Positions 25,376 to 36,028 of a stretch of 64,000 nt of DNA are shown piece by piece. The notes below the pieces were generated by a model that saw only the letters and a list, made by a program, of their open reading frames with translations, ran no database searches and was not told the DNA's origin. Position 1 is the stretch's first letter. Every line of letters begins with the position of its first letter. The translations under genes and the position numbers were made by a program. Source of the stretch: Palsa-601 sp963801185 (lineage in GTDB: Bacteria > Actinomycetota > Acidimicrobiia > Acidimicrobiales > Bog-793); assembly GCA_963801185.1 (NCBI GenBank), contig CAWDDW010000003.1, positions 1,302,001-1,366,000 of the forward strand. The letters are read 5' to 3'.

Positions 25376-28300
25376 ATGTCCCAGCCGCCTGGTTCCGTCG
25401 CGGCTGAGATGCCCCGGGACGATGAGGTGACGACGGGAGCGGAGACGTCGAGGTCCCGACGCTCGCCTACCGGCCGGCACGCCGGGTCGGGCCGTCTCGA
25501 ACGGCTCGCGTCGTACCTGTTCGTCGCGGCCGTTTGCTACGTCCCGATGCTCCTCACGAAGCCGGGTGTCGTCTCGGACGACACGAAGACCTACCTGTAC
25601 CTCGACCCCGGTCGGCTGGTCAGGAGCGCGACCTCGATGTGGGACCCGAGCGTCGCCCTCGGGACGGTGACCCACCAGAACATCGGCTACCTGCTGCCGA
25701 TGGGCCCGTTCTTCTGGGTCCTCTCGGTGCTGCAAGTTCCGATCTGGGTGGCACAGCGACTGTGGATGGGGAGCATCCTCTTCGCGGCGGCGGCGGGCGT
25801 CCTCTACCTCTGCCGCTGGCTCGGGGTCTCAGGGGTCGGGCGGATAGCTGCTGCGGTCGCCTATGGGCTCTCGCCGTACGTGATGCAGTACGCCGGGCGC
25901 ATATCGGTCATCCTCCTGCCGTTCTCAGGGCTGCCGTGGATGGTTGCGTTCATGGTGCTTGCGGCCCGGCGCGGTGGGTGGCGGTACCCCGCTCTCTTCG
26001 CCGTCGTCGTGACGCTCGTGAGCGGGATCAACGCCAGCTCCATCGTCTACGTCATCGTGGCGCCGCTGCTCTGGTTGCCGTATGCCGTGCTCGTCCAGCG
26101 AGAGCTGACTGCTCGCCGGGCAGCCGCCGTCCTTTGCAAGATTGGGTTCCTCACTCTGCTCACCTCGCTGTGGTGGCTGGCCGGGTTGTCGGTGGAAGGC
26201 CTCTACGGCGTCGACATCTTGAAGTACACCGAGAGCGTCGAAGCCGCCAGCTCGGCAGCGTCGTCTTCAGAAGTGATCCGGGGGCTCGGCTACTGGTACT
26301 TCTACAACGGCGACCGGATGGGACTTTGGACCGAGTCGTCGATCTTGTTCACCACCCGGTTCTGGCTCCTCGGGCTCAGCTACTTCGTCCCGGTCGCCGC
26401 TTTTCTCGCTGCCGCCATCGTGAAGTGGAAGGACCGGGCGTTCTTCGTTCTCATCGTGCTCGTCGGCCTGATCCTGTCGGTTGGCTCGCACCCCTTCGCC
26501 TCGCCGACGCCAATCGGCGCGCTTGTGAAGGCGATCATGACCAAGACCACGGCCGGGGACGCCCTCAGGTCGACCGACCGCGCCACGCCCCTTGTGGTGC
26601 TCGGCCTAGCGATGCTGCTCGGCGCCGGGATCACGGCGGTGGCACGCCGTTTCCGGAGTGTGGGCCTCATCGGCGGCTGGATGGCGGTCGCTCTCGCCAT
26701 GGGCGCCAACGCGCCGCTTCTCGGTGGCGACACGGTGATCGCGCAGTTCTCCCAGCCCGCACAACCACCTTCTTACGTAGAAGCAGCAGCGCACTACCTG
26801 AACTCGGTGGCTCCCGGGACGAGGGTGTACGCGCTGCCCGGCGACGACTTCGCGGCCTATCGCTACGGTGACACGGTCGACCCCATCTGGGTAGGGCTGT
26901 TGAACAGGCCATTCGTCACCCACGAGCAGTTCATTCAGGGCTCGATCCCAACTGCCAACCTGCTGTATGCCATCGACAATCCGCTCCAGCAGGGAACGAT
27001 GGACTGGAGGGGCCTCGCACCGATCGCCCGCCTGATGAGTGCCGGCGACGTGCTCGTCGAGTACGACGAGCAGTACGAGCGTTACGATCCGCCACGCCCT
27101 GCCCTGCTCCTCCACGACCTGAGGACCACCCCCGCCGGACTCGGCGAGCCGGTCGCCTTCGGCACTCTGCGCCAGAACCTCTCGACTCTCACGATGTTCG
27201 ACGAGACGTACTTCGACCTCCCACCGGGGATACCGAAGACCCCGCCCGTCGTCATCTATCCCGTGAGCGATCCCCGCAAGGTCATCCGCGCCGACTCGCT
27301 CAGCGATCCTCTTGTCATCGCGGGCGACAACGCCGGCGTCGTCAGCGCCGCCGACGTAGGCCTGCTCGCCTCCAACCCGACCATCCTCTTCTCCGGCACG
27401 CTCGACACGAATCGTGCCCTGGCCGGGCAAGTGCTGGCGCACCCGGCCCAGCTCGTGATCACGGACACGAACCGGAAACAAGCGTTCGAATGGAACAGCC
27501 TGGCGGAGAACACCGGCTACACCGAGACGGCGAAAGAGCAGCCGACCGCATTCATCGTGAACGACCCGGGCTTTGACATGTTCCCAGGCTCTCCGAGGTC
27601 GAGCCTGACCACCTCGGTCCTCACGGGCAACGTCGGCTCGGTCTCCGCCGAGTCGTACGGGACCGCGTTCACGCTGCGCTCCGAGGACCGCCCTGCCAAC
27701 GCCATCGACGGCAACCCCGCCACGGCCTGGGAGACCGAAGGGACCGTCGACGCTCCCCTAATCGGGCAGTGGTGGCAGGTGACCACCCACCACCTGGTGA
27801 GTGCCGACAGCGTCACCCTCGTGCAACCTCAACCCCAGAGAGACGCATCCTGGCTCACCAACCAATGGGTGACCAAGGCCACGATCACTTTCGACGGGCA
27901 CTACCCGGTGACCGTTCGTCTCGGACCCGAGTCACGGACGCCGCACGGCGAGGTCATCGCCTTTCCGCGCCATACCTTCTCGACCATGCGGGTGCGGATC
28001 GACCGCACCAACCTCACTCACGGCTACGCACCATCGCCAGTCGGCTCCAGCCTCGTCGGCTTCGCGGAGATCCGGGTGGGCAACCTCCGCACTGCACAGG
28101 TCGTCTCGATGCCGACGGACCTGCTCGCCCGGACCGGCACCTCCTCGCTGAAGGACCGCCTCACTCTCGTCATGACGCGCGATCGGGTCGCGCCCATCCC
28201 GCCGCGCTCGGACCCCGAGCCGTACATGACCCGCCAGTTCAGGCTGCCGAGCGCGCGCTCGTTCTCCCTCGTCGGCACGGCACACCTGTCGAATCTCGTC

Positions 28301-29941
28301 CCCGACAACGTCATCGACGCCGTCGTCGGTCGCACGAACTCGCTTGTCGTGTCAGCGACCTCCTCGAGCCGGATGCCGGGCAATCTCGTCGCCACCGCGA
28401 GCAGCACGCTCGACGGCAATCCGAAGACGGTGTGGATGCCTGGGCTCGGGACCGCAGCCAACCAAAGCTCGTGGCTCTCGTATCGCTTCCGCCACGCGGT
28501 CAGGGTCAGCCATCTCACCCTCTCGATCTCATCGGATGCCGAGCACTCCCGACCGACTTCGCTGCTCGTCTCCGCCGGTGGCGTCACCCGGGATGTCGTG
28601 CTCCCCGCCATCCCGGTCACCGCCACGCCGGGCTCGGTCACGACTGAAAAGGTGAGCTTCCCGGCCGTCACCGGTGACTCCCTGCGCATCACGTTCGCCA
28701 AGCTCGCCCTCCGCAAGACGCTGAGCTACGAGACGTCGCTCGAGACGGCTCTTCCCATCGGAATCGCGGACGTGTCGATCCCGGGCGTTCCCCGCGAGCA
28801 CCTTGGGTCCCGCGTCCCGACCACTTGTCGCTCGGACCTGCTTCGCATCGACGGCAGGCCGGTACCGATCTCGGTCTCCGGTTCGGCCGTGTCGGCGCTC
28901 CAGGGCGGGGCTCTCCGAATCTCTGCGTGCGGCGGCGCGAGCTTGCACATCGGAGCCGGAACGCACCTGCTCCAGGCGGCCAACGGCTCCGTCACCGGCA
29001 TCGACGTCGACCAGCTGGCGCTCGACTCGGCTCCTGGCGGGGCGGCGATGCACGAACCGGGCAACGGCTCGCTCGGCGCCGCTCGATCCGAGACGAGCGA
29101 TGGCGCGCCGAAGATCTCGGTGCTCTCGCAGAGCTCCACCTCGATCCGGCTGCACGTGAGCGGCGCTTCAGCGCCATTCGTTCTCACTCTCGGCGAGAGC
29201 TTGAACAAGGGGTGGCAGGCGACCGTGGACGGAGGTGGAAGCCTCAAGCAGCACTTCCTCGTCGACGGGTTCGCGAACGGATGGCTCGTCACGGCTCGCG
29301 ACCTCACCGGGGCGGGCGGTCAGACGAGGTCGTTCGACGTGACGCTGCGCTTTTCTCCGCAGGGCGAGGTGAACATGGCTCTCGTACTGTCGGCGCTGGC
29401 CTTCCTCGGCTGTTTGGCGATCGTGCTCGCGTCTTTGCTGTGTTCAAGACGACGCCGTCGCCGCACGCTGCCGGCCGAGGGCGAGACTCCACCTGCGGAT
29501 CCGACGCCCGAGCTCGTCTTGCCCACCGAGCTGATACCCGTGTCGTTCCAATGGCGTCATGTGGCCGCCGGCGTCGTGCTCGCCGGTCTGCTCGGGCTGG
29601 CTGCGGCTGGGCCGCTCGCGGGAGGTGTCGTGGCCGCAGGCGTGCTGGCTTCCCTCGCCTGGCGGCGCGGTCGGGTCGTACTCACATATGGAGCGACGCT
29701 GCTGATGGTCGCGGCTGGTTTGGACATCGTCCTCTACGAGCACTTCAAGCGCTTCGACCCAGGTGGCGGATGGCCGTCGCACTTCTCTCTGGCGGCAGAG
29801 CTCGTCTGGATCGCGGTGGTGATGATCGGTGCTGACGCCGGCCTCGAGGCCGTTCGCCAAGGCCGCAAGAACCGGCGTATGGAAAGAGGCAGGAAGGGCT
29901 CCGCTGAACCGGAATCGGGGGTTGGCTCCCGAGTAGGGTGA
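25376..29941 (+). CDS. AftD-like arabinofuranosyltransferase (DUF3367)
   Basis: A very large (1521-residue) membrane glycosyltransferase. The N-terminal GT-C region has the SDDTKTYLYLDPGRL loop and the NIGYLLPMGPFFW motif typical of DUF3367 proteins such as mycobacterial AftD, followed by many helices. The long extracytoplasmic part holds two discoidin-like carbohydrate-binding modules, recognisable from AIDGNPATAWET and ASSTLDGNPKTVWMPG. Helices return near residues 1340-1500. In mycobacteria AftD adds alpha-1,3-arabinofuranose to arabinogalactan and lipoarabinomannan; whether this organism makes arabinan is not known. The stop overlaps the smc start by 4 bases (GTGA). Confidence 0.82.
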   Translation: MSQPPGSVAAEMPRDDEVTTGAETSRSRRSPTGRHAGSGRLERLASYLFVAAVCYVPMLLTKPGVVSDDTKTYLYLDPGRLVRSATSMWDPSVALGTVTHQNIGYLLPMGPFFWVLSVLQVPIWVAQRLWMGSILFAAAAGVLYLCRWLGVSGVGRIAAAVAYGLSPYVMQYAGRISVILLPFSGLPWMVAFMVLAARRGGWRYPALFAVVVTLVSGINASSIVYVIVAPLLWLPYAVLVQRELTARRAAAVLCKIGFLTLLTSLWWLAGLSVEGLYGVDILKYTESVEAASSAASSSEVIRGLGYWYFYNGDRMGLWTESSILFTTRFWLLGLSYFVPVAAFLAAAIVKWKDRAFFVLIVLVGLILSVGSHPFASPTPIGALVKAIMTKTTAGDALRSTDRATPLVVLGLAMLLGAGITAVARRFRSVGLIGGWMAVALAMGANAPLLGGDTVIAQFSQPAQPPSYVEAAAHYLNSVAPGTRVYALPGDDFAAYRYGDTVDPIWVGLLNRPFVTHEQFIQGSIPTANLLYAIDNPLQQGTMDWRGLAPIARLMSAGDVLVEYDEQYERYDPPRPALLLHDLRTTPAGLGEPVAFGTLRQNLSTLTMFDETYFDLPPGIPKTPPVVIYPVSDPRKVIRADSLSDPLVIAGDNAGVVSAADVGLLASNPTILFSGTLDTNRALAGQVLAHPAQLVITDTNRKQAFEWNSLAENTGYTETAKEQPTAFIVNDPGFDMFPGSPRSSLTTSVLTGNVGSVSAESYGTAFTLRSEDRPANAIDGNPATAWETEGTVDAPLIGQWWQVTTHHLVSADSVTLVQPQPQRDASWLTNQWVTKATITFDGHYPVTVRLGPESRTPHGEVIAFPRHTFSTMRVRIDRTNLTHGYAPSPVGSSLVGFAEIRVGNLRTAQVVSMPTDLLARTGTSSLKDRLTLVMTRDRVAPIPPRSDPEPYMTRQFRLPSARSFSLVGTAHLSNLVPDNVIDAVVGRTNSLVVSATSSSRMPGNLVATASSTLDGNPKTVWMPGLGTAANQSSWLSYRFRHAVRVSHLTLSISSDAEHSRPTSLLVSAGGVTRDVVLPAIPVTATPGSVTTEKVSFPAVTGDSLRITFAKLALRKTLSYETSLETALPIGIADVSIPGVPREHLGSRVPTTCRSDLLRIDGRPVPISVSGSAVSALQGGALRISACGGASLHIGAGTHLLQAANGSVTGIDVDQLALDSAPGGAAMHEPGNGSLGAARSETSDGAPKISVLSQSSTSIRLHVSGASAPFVLTLGESLNKGWQATVDGGGSLKQHFLVDGFANGWLVTARDLTGAGGQTRSFDVTLRFSPQGEVNMALVLSALAFLGCLAIVLASLLCSRRRRRRTLPAEGETPPADPTPELVLPTELIPVSFQWRHVAAGVVLAGLLGLAAAGPLAGGVVAAGVLASLAWRRGRVVLTYGATLLMVAAGLDIVLYEHFKRFDPGGGWPSHFSLAAELVWIAVVMIGADAGLEAVRQGRKNRRMERGRKGSAEPESGVGSRVG

Positions 29942-32900
29942 GCCTCGCTGTGCACCTCAAGTCCCTCACGCTGCGCGGGTTCAAGTCGTTCGCCGACCCG
30001 ACGACCCTCGAGTTCGAGCCTGGCGTGACGGTCGTGGTCGGGCCGAACGGATCAGGCAAGTCCAACGTCGTCGACGCAGTCGCCTGGGCGCTCGGTGCCC
30101 AGGGCCCACGGGTGGTCCGCTCCTCCAAGATGGATGACGTCATCTTCGCCGGAACTTCCAAACGCCCAGCTCTCGGACGAGCGGAGGTGACGCTCACGAT
30201 CGACAACAGCTCGCGACGCCTCCCGATCGACTTGGCCGAGGTGACCATCACGAGGACGTTGTTCCGCACAGGGGAGAGCGAGTACTCGATGAACGGCGCC
30301 CCCTGCCGCTTGCTCGACGTCCAAGAGATGCTCTCGGACGCGGGAGTCGGCCGGCAGCAACACGTCATCATGAGCCAGGGCCAGCTGGCGGGCGTCCTCG
30401 ATGCCCGCCCTGAGGACCGCCGAGCCGTGATCGAGGAGGCTGCAGGGGTCCTCAAGTTCCGGCGACGGCGTGAGCGAGCGGAGCGCCGCCTCGAGTCGAC
30501 CGAAGCCAACCTCCTCAGGCTACAGGACCTCTTGCGCGAGGTCCGGCGCCAACTCCGGCCACTCGAGCGCCAGGCAGAGGCAGCGAGGCGGTACGGCTCT
30601 CTCGTGAACGAGCTTCAGGCGCTGCGCCTCTACGTGGCCGGGCGGGAGCTCGACTCCCTGCAGCGGCGGACGGACGAGAACGAGCAACGCAGGACCGTCT
30701 TCGCAGGCGACGAGGAGCGACTGAGGGCCGGTCTGGCCCGGCTCGACGAGCTCGTCGACACGAGCGAAGCTGCGTTGACAACAGAGCAGCAGAGCGAGGT
30801 GATCGCTGCCCTCTCGCGCGCCGAGCGGCTGCACGAGCGGGCCCGCGGGGTGGCGAACGTCATCGCCGAGCGCCGGCGCAGGGTGGAAGAAGCGCTGATG
30901 GCGACAACCGAGACCGACGTCGTCTCTTCCCTCGAGGCGGAGTCGGCGCGGCTCGAGCGCGACCTGGTGGCGACCGCCGAGGCAGTCTCGAGGCTCGAGC
31001 CGGAGTGGGCCGACTCGAGCGGCGCAGCGAGGAGTTGCGGCTCGCCGAAGAGCAGTCCGGTGATCGACCCGACGAAGCCCGAAAGGGCGCAATCCACGGT
31101 TCTGCCGAGCTGCGCCGGGCCAGGGACGGCGTGCAGAGCCAGCTCTCACGAGCCCGCGAGACGCTCGCTCGATCCAACGAGCGAGCTGCGGCCATCGAGC
31201 GCCAGCTAGCCGAGCTCGGCGGGCGGGGAGAGGCGCTCGCACGTGAAGCGGCCCAGCGCAGCGAGTCGCTGGCAGCGCTGCGGGAAGCTCAGGTTGCCGC
31301 CGAGCGTGACGAGCGAGCGGCCGCCGATGCGGTGACGGTCACTGAGACGGTCGCCCGCGAGGCTGTCGAGCGGGCCCAAGGGCTTCACGCCCGAGCCGAG
31401 GCGTTACGGGGCGCACTCGACGAGGCGCACGCCCGTGCAGGGGTCGAACAGCTGGCGGGGCGTCCGGGAGTGTTGGGCACCCTTCTCGACATAGTGGAGG
31501 TCGACGAAGGGTGCGAGCGCGCCTTCGAAGCTGCCGTGCAAGAGGCGCTGGCAGCGGTAGTGGTCGACGGTCCTGGAGAGGCTCGCAGTGCCGTCGAGCA
31601 CCTCCACGAGCTCGGGCTGAGCGGCGCCGTCCTGCCGGTCGACACCGGACGGGCGTCGTCGGCTGCGCGACCCCCCGAGAACGCCCTTCGCTCGAGGGTA
31701 CGCGGCACTCGACCGGGTGCGGAAGCCCTGCTCGACGGACTGCTCGCAGATGTCGTGCTCTGTTCGACGGGCATCCGCGACGCTCTCGACCTCGCTGGTC
31801 GTTGCAGTGCTGGGACGGTCGTCGTGACGACGGAGGGCGACCGGCTCTCGGCCAGGGGCTGGCGGCTCGGCGCCGGCCGGGCCGGGGCGACCCGCGCGGC
31901 ACTCGAATCGGTGCAGGCCGACGCCTCGCAGGCCGACGACGTAGCGGCCGAGGCGAGGAGCCGAGCGGAGGGGGCGCGGCAGTCGTGGAGCTCCGCGAGA
32001 CGTTCGGCCGCCGACGCGACTGCCAGTGCTGCGGCGGCGGGGGCGGAGGTACGCCAAGCGGTCGCGCAGAGAGACGAGACCGCGCGCCGTCTCGCGGAGC
32101 TCTCGTCCGAAGCCGAACAGGTCGATGCCGGGCAGGCGCAAGCCGCCTCGCTCGCAGACCGGCTTGGCGCCGAGCTCGCCGAGCGAGAGGCCGAGCTCTT
32201 GGCCGCCGAGGACGAAGAGGTCGAGGCTCGCGCTGCCGAGACCGCGGTGGCGCACGCCCGCCGCCGCCTCGACGAGCAGGCTCGGGAGCTCGCAAGCCTG
32301 CGGTCGGACCTCGAGGTGCGCTCTGCGGGGATCGACGAGCGCCACTCGTTGCTCACGGAGCGCCGGGCCGACGTGGAGCGGCGGCTCGCCGGATTCGAGG
32401 CGGCACGAGAGGGAGCGGCCGGGCGACGCCGCATGCACGAGGCCGCTTCCAGGGCACTCGTGCGGATCGGTTCCGTCGTCGGTGCATTGCTCGAAGAGCT
32501 CGGTGCGGTGCTCGCCGCGCTGAGGGAGGAACGGCGGCGCCATGACGAGGCCGTCGCAGGTATCGCAGCACATCTCGCTTCGGCGAGAGTGGAGAGGGCG
32601 ACGACGGAGCGCGACCTCGCCGCCCTCCGCGAGCAGGCCCAACGGAACGATCTCGAGCGTGCGGAGCTACGGGTCCGGCTCGAGACGGCACTGGAGGCGA
32701 TCCGCCACGACCTCGACGTCGAGATAGCCGACGCGCTCGCTGCCGAGTGTCCCGAGCTACCGCCCGGGACCCCTCCCACCGCGCGTGCGGGAGCTCGAGC
32801 GAGAGCTGCGGCTACTCGGGCCGATCAACCCCCTCGCCCTCGAGGAGCTGGCGGGCCTCGAAGAGCGCGACCGGTTCCTGAGTGGTCAGCTCGAGGACGT

Positions 32901-33429
32901 CCGCAACACCCGGCGCGAGCTCGGCAGGGTGATCAAGGCGGTCGACCAGGAGATCGTGGCCGTCTTCAGCGAAGCGTTCTCCGACGTCGCCAGCCACTTC
33001 GAACACCTCTTCGAGACCTTGTTCCCAGGCGGCACGGGACGCCTGACGTTGCTCGACCCGGAGGACCTCCTCTCGTCCGGCATCGAGATCGATGCCAGGC
33101 CGGCCGGGCGCAACGTCCGGCGGCTCTCGCTCTTGTCGGGGGGTGAGCGGTCCCTCGTGGCGCTCGCGTTCCTCTTCGCGGTCTTCAGGAGCCGGCCGTC
33201 GCCCTTCTACCTCATGGACGAGGTCGAGGCCGCTCTCGACGACGTCAACCTTCACAGGTTCCTCGACCTCGTCGACGAGTTCCGGACAGAGGCCCAGCTC
33301 GTGATCGTCTCCCACCAGAAACGCACGATGGAGTCCGCCGACGTCATCTACGGCGTGACGATGCAGCCCGGCGGCGCCTCGAAGGTCGTCTGCGAGCGCC
33401 TACGAGGTGAGACCGCAGCCACCGCCTAG
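29938..33429 (+). CDS. smc: Chromosome segregation protein SMC, frameshifted twice
   Basis: The SMC ATPase of the condensin complex, full length at about 1163 residues once two indels are corrected. Head part 1: LRGFKSFADPTTLEF and Walker A VGPNGSGKSNVVDAV; then coiled coil, hinge (GRPGVLGTLLDIV near 31460) and second coil; head part 2 has the signature LSLLSGGERSLVALA and Walker B YLMDEVEAALDD. A base is missing near 31013 (GACTCGAG for GACCTCGAG) and one extra C lies in 32770-32773, so the centre is in a different frame from the ends. Both ends and the middle are otherwise clean, so sequence error is likelier than loss of this core gene. GTG start overlaps the AftD-like stop. Confidence 0.9.
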
Positions 33430-34430
33430 CGGGCTGACTTCGGCGCAGGCGTGTATTCGAAGCCTGACGGCGGTGAAGTTATCTTTCCGTGCGGATAGTA
33501 GGTGCCCACCACGATGCCATCGTCGTTGACGCAGTCCGGGTACGTGCTGCCCTTCCCGGCCTTGGGGTCGCTGATCACGGTGAACTTGCCACCAACGAGC
33601 TCGAAGCCCGAGACGGTCGATGACAGTATGGAACCCTTCGGCCAAAAGATCCCGACGATCAACCGATCGTTCTTGCTCACACAGGTCAGCGTCGTGTTCG
33701 CAGCATGTGGAAAGTCGACGACGGTGAACGACGACCCCGAGCGCCTGAGAAAGCCGTGAGACACACCCTTTTCGTCTATATAGGCACCGGTGATCGTGCC
33801 ATCATTGGCGATGCCGTCCACCCACGTCCCCTGACCCGCCGAAGTACCGGCCTTGGAGTCGTCGATCTGCGTGAACTTCCCGGCCTTCCAGATGAACCCG
33901 TGGTCCACGTCCTTGCCGCTCTCAAAGCTGCCCACGATGGTGCCAGAGTCGTTGATCTCCTCAGGGAGCGTTCCCTCGAACACACTCTTGCCGGCATGCG
34001 GATCGGCGATCGTCCGGAACTTCCCGGCCGTGTCGACGAAGCCCTCGAAGACATTGGCGCTGGTCAGAAAGTAACCCACCACTGTCCCTGCGTTGTTCAC
34101 TCCCGCCACGGTGCCCAGCCACTTGCTTGTCGACGACGCCGACCGATCGTCAAGCTTGGTGTACTTTCCATTGCGCTCGGTGAATCCATTGGTAACGCCC
34201 GATTTGGTCCTGTAAGAACCAACGATTTCGCCGTCGTAACTGACGTCGAAGGGCTCTGTGGCCACAGCTCCGGGAAAGCTGATCGTCGTGTAGCCGGTCG
34301 CGTGGGCGATGTCTCTGCGGAGGAGCAACGCCGACGCCGACGCCGACGGGGTGCCTGCTGCAGCACCGGCGGCGGCAAGACAGCCCGTACCGGCGAGTGT
34401 CGTGGCGGCAACGATGCTCAGAAGTCGCAC
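33426..34430 (-). CDS. Secreted HAF-repeat protein
   Basis: A 334-residue exported protein of unknown role. It starts with a signal peptide (MRLLSIVAATTLAGTGCLAAAG) and then has about six repeats of 45-50 residues built on G-x-I/V-V-G-x-Y ... GF ... GKFTxI/V-D, e.g. GTVVGYFLTSANVFEGF and GTIVGSFESGKDVDHGF. This is the pattern of the extracellular HAF-repeat family, predicted to form a beta-propeller. The cysteine in the signal region does not fit a standard lipobox well, so secretion rather than lipid anchoring is my reading. It converges on smc with a 4-base overlap of stops. Confidence 0.75.
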   Translation of the reverse strand: MRLLSIVAATTLAGTGCLAAAGAAAGTPSASASALLLRRDIAHATGYTTISFPGAVATEPFDVSYDGEIVGSYRTKSGVTNGFTERNGKYTKLDDRSASSTSKWLGTVAGVNNAGTVVGYFLTSANVFEGFVDTAGKFRTIADPHAGKSVFEGTLPEEINDSGTIVGSFESGKDVDHGFIWKAGKFTQIDDSKAGTSAGQGTWVDGIANDGTITGAYIDEKGVSHGFLRRSGSSFTVVDFPHAANTTLTCVSKNDRLIVGIFWPKGSILSSTVSGFELVGGKFTVISDPKAGKGSTYPDCVNDDGIVVGTYYPHGKITSPPSGFEYTPAPKSAR

Positions 34431-34616
34431 TCGAGCCTCCAGTACTCGCCGCTATGGTGGATCGAGCCGGCATCCATGCTGGCCCGGGGGCGCTGGTCAG
34501 CATCTTAGGGGCCGGCGAGATCTCGAGGCAGGGTAGAGCCTGCTGGTGACTTTCGGCCCTACCGGCCTCACAGTCAGAGCGGCGAGGATCTCTCTTGTCG
34601 ATCGAAGGAGGACGAC

Positions 34617-34811
34617 ATGCACGCCAACGCAGGAGATCACATAGTGATCAAGGGCCACCGAGTGGGTGAAGGGGAGCGTGACGGCGAAGTGATCGAGGCG
34701 CACGGTCCCGACGGCGGGCCACCGTATCTGGTGCGCTGGGGAGACAGTGGGGAAGAAGCCCTCTTCTTCCCGGGCTCGGACGCGAGCGTCCGGTTCAAGA
34801 ACGCCAGCTGA
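34617..34811 (+). CDS. DUF1918 protein
   Basis: A 64-residue protein matching DUF1918 (GDHIVIKGHRVGEGERDGEV, later PPYLVRWGDSGEEALFFPGSD). These small SH3-like-fold proteins are common in actinobacteria; function unknown. ATG at 34617 is 5 bases after AAGGAGG, one of the best ribosome sites in the window, suggesting strong expression. Confidence 0.85.
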   Translation: MHANAGDHIVIKGHRVGEGERDGEVIEAHGPDGGPPYLVRWGDSGEEALFFPGSDASVRFKNAS

Positions 34812-34926
34812 GATAGCGCGAGGCCCCTACGAACTCGAGGTCGGGCCCCAGTGAGCATCTGCACGCAGCCGATCGCAAGTGAGCGACCGGGTTCCTGATT
34901 CGTGCCCCAGGTAGGCTGCCCGGGCC

Positions 34927-36015
34927 ATGTCGGCCGTCCTCATCGTCCTCATTGTTCTGGCCGTGCTGGCCGTCGTCTCGGTCGGCCTTCTCGTTGGCAC
35001 TCGGGGCCGGTGGCGGATCCCTTCTTCGGCCCGGCCGCAGCGCGCTGGTGTGCCGGCGCCCACCGCGCCGATCGCCGCCGAGACCGTGGCAGCTGGGGAG
35101 ACCCCTCTCGCTGAGCGGCCCGCTCTGCGGGACCGCCTCGGGCGGGCGAGGGCCCTCCTCGGCGGATACCTGGACGACATCCGCTCGAAGGGCGTCGACG
35201 AGTCGACCTTCGAGGAGCTCGAAGAAGCCCTGATCCTGGCGGATGTCGGCGTCGCGACGACGGCCCGAGTGCTTGCCGACCTGCGCGAGAGGGTCCGCTC
35301 CGGAGAGATCGACCGGACGCCGGAAGCGCTGCTTGCAGGGTTGCGCGGCGATCTCGAGGCGATCTTCGAAGGCGACCGTGCCGAGCTCGCCCGCGGTACC
35401 GGCGAAGGCCCGACGGTCTGGCTCTTCGTCGGTGTGAACGGCGTCGGTAAGACGACGACCATCGGCAAGCTCGCGGCCAGGGAGGCGGCCAAGGGGGCGG
35501 TGGTCGTGTTGGCCGCGGGGGATACGTTTCGAGCGGCTGCGGGCGAGCAGCTGGAGACCTGGGCGGAGCGCTCCTCTGCCGGGATCATCCGGGGTTCAGA
35601 AGGCGCCGACCCCTCGTCGGTGATCTTCGACGCCGTCCAACACGCTGTGGCCCGCAAAGCGGACCTTGTCCTCGCCGACACGGCAGGTCGTCTGCACACG
35701 AAGGTCAACCTGATGGACGAGCTGCGCAAGGTGAGGCGGATCGCTGAGCGGCCGCCCGGTCAACTGACCGAGGTCCTGCTCGTCCTCGATGCCACCACGG
35801 GTCAGAACGGCCTCGTCCAGGCGAAGCAGTTCACTTCGGCGGTCGGTGTGACCGGCATCGTGCTCACGAAACTGGACGGGACGGCCAAGGGCGGCGTCGT
35901 CCTCGCCGTGAGAAGCGAGCTCGGACTCCCGATCAAGCTCGTCGGCGTCGGCGAGAAGGTGGAGGATCTCGTCGAGTTCGACCCGAGCGAGTTCGTCGGA
36001 GCGCTCTTCGAGTAA
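34927..36015 (+). CDS. ftsY: Signal recognition particle receptor FtsY
   Basis: A 362-residue SRP receptor GTPase. It begins with a hydrophobic membrane helix (VLIVLIVLAVLAVVSVGLLVG), then a linker and the NG domain: P-loop GVNGVGKTTTIGKL, AAGDTFRAAA, VLADTAGRLHTK, TKLDGTAKGG and GVGEKVEDL. It docks SRP-ribosome complexes at the membrane; its partner Ffh is encoded 0.8 kb downstream, with an unrelated opposite-strand gene in between. Confidence 0.95.
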   Translation: MSAVLIVLIVLAVLAVVSVGLLVGTRGRWRIPSSARPQRAGVPAPTAPIAAETVAAGETPLAERPALRDRLGRARALLGGYLDDIRSKGVDESTFEELEEALILADVGVATTARVLADLRERVRSGEIDRTPEALLAGLRGDLEAIFEGDRAELARGTGEGPTVWLFVGVNGVGKTTTIGKLAAREAAKGAVVVLAAGDTFRAAAGEQLETWAERSSAGIIRGSEGADPSSVIFDAVQHAVARKADLVLADTAGRLHTKVNLMDELRKVRRIAERPPGQLTEVLLVLDATTGQNGLVQAKQFTSAVGVTGIVLTKLDGTAKGGVVLAVRSELGLPIKLVGVGEKVEDLVEFDPSEFVGALFE

Positions 36016-36028
36016 CGCGCCTCGGGCG

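Noticed and set aside
25376..29941. AftD-like gene as evidence for a mycobacterial-type arabinogalactan wall
   Set aside because: No other arabinan or mycolate genes are present here; one DUF3367 protein is not enough.
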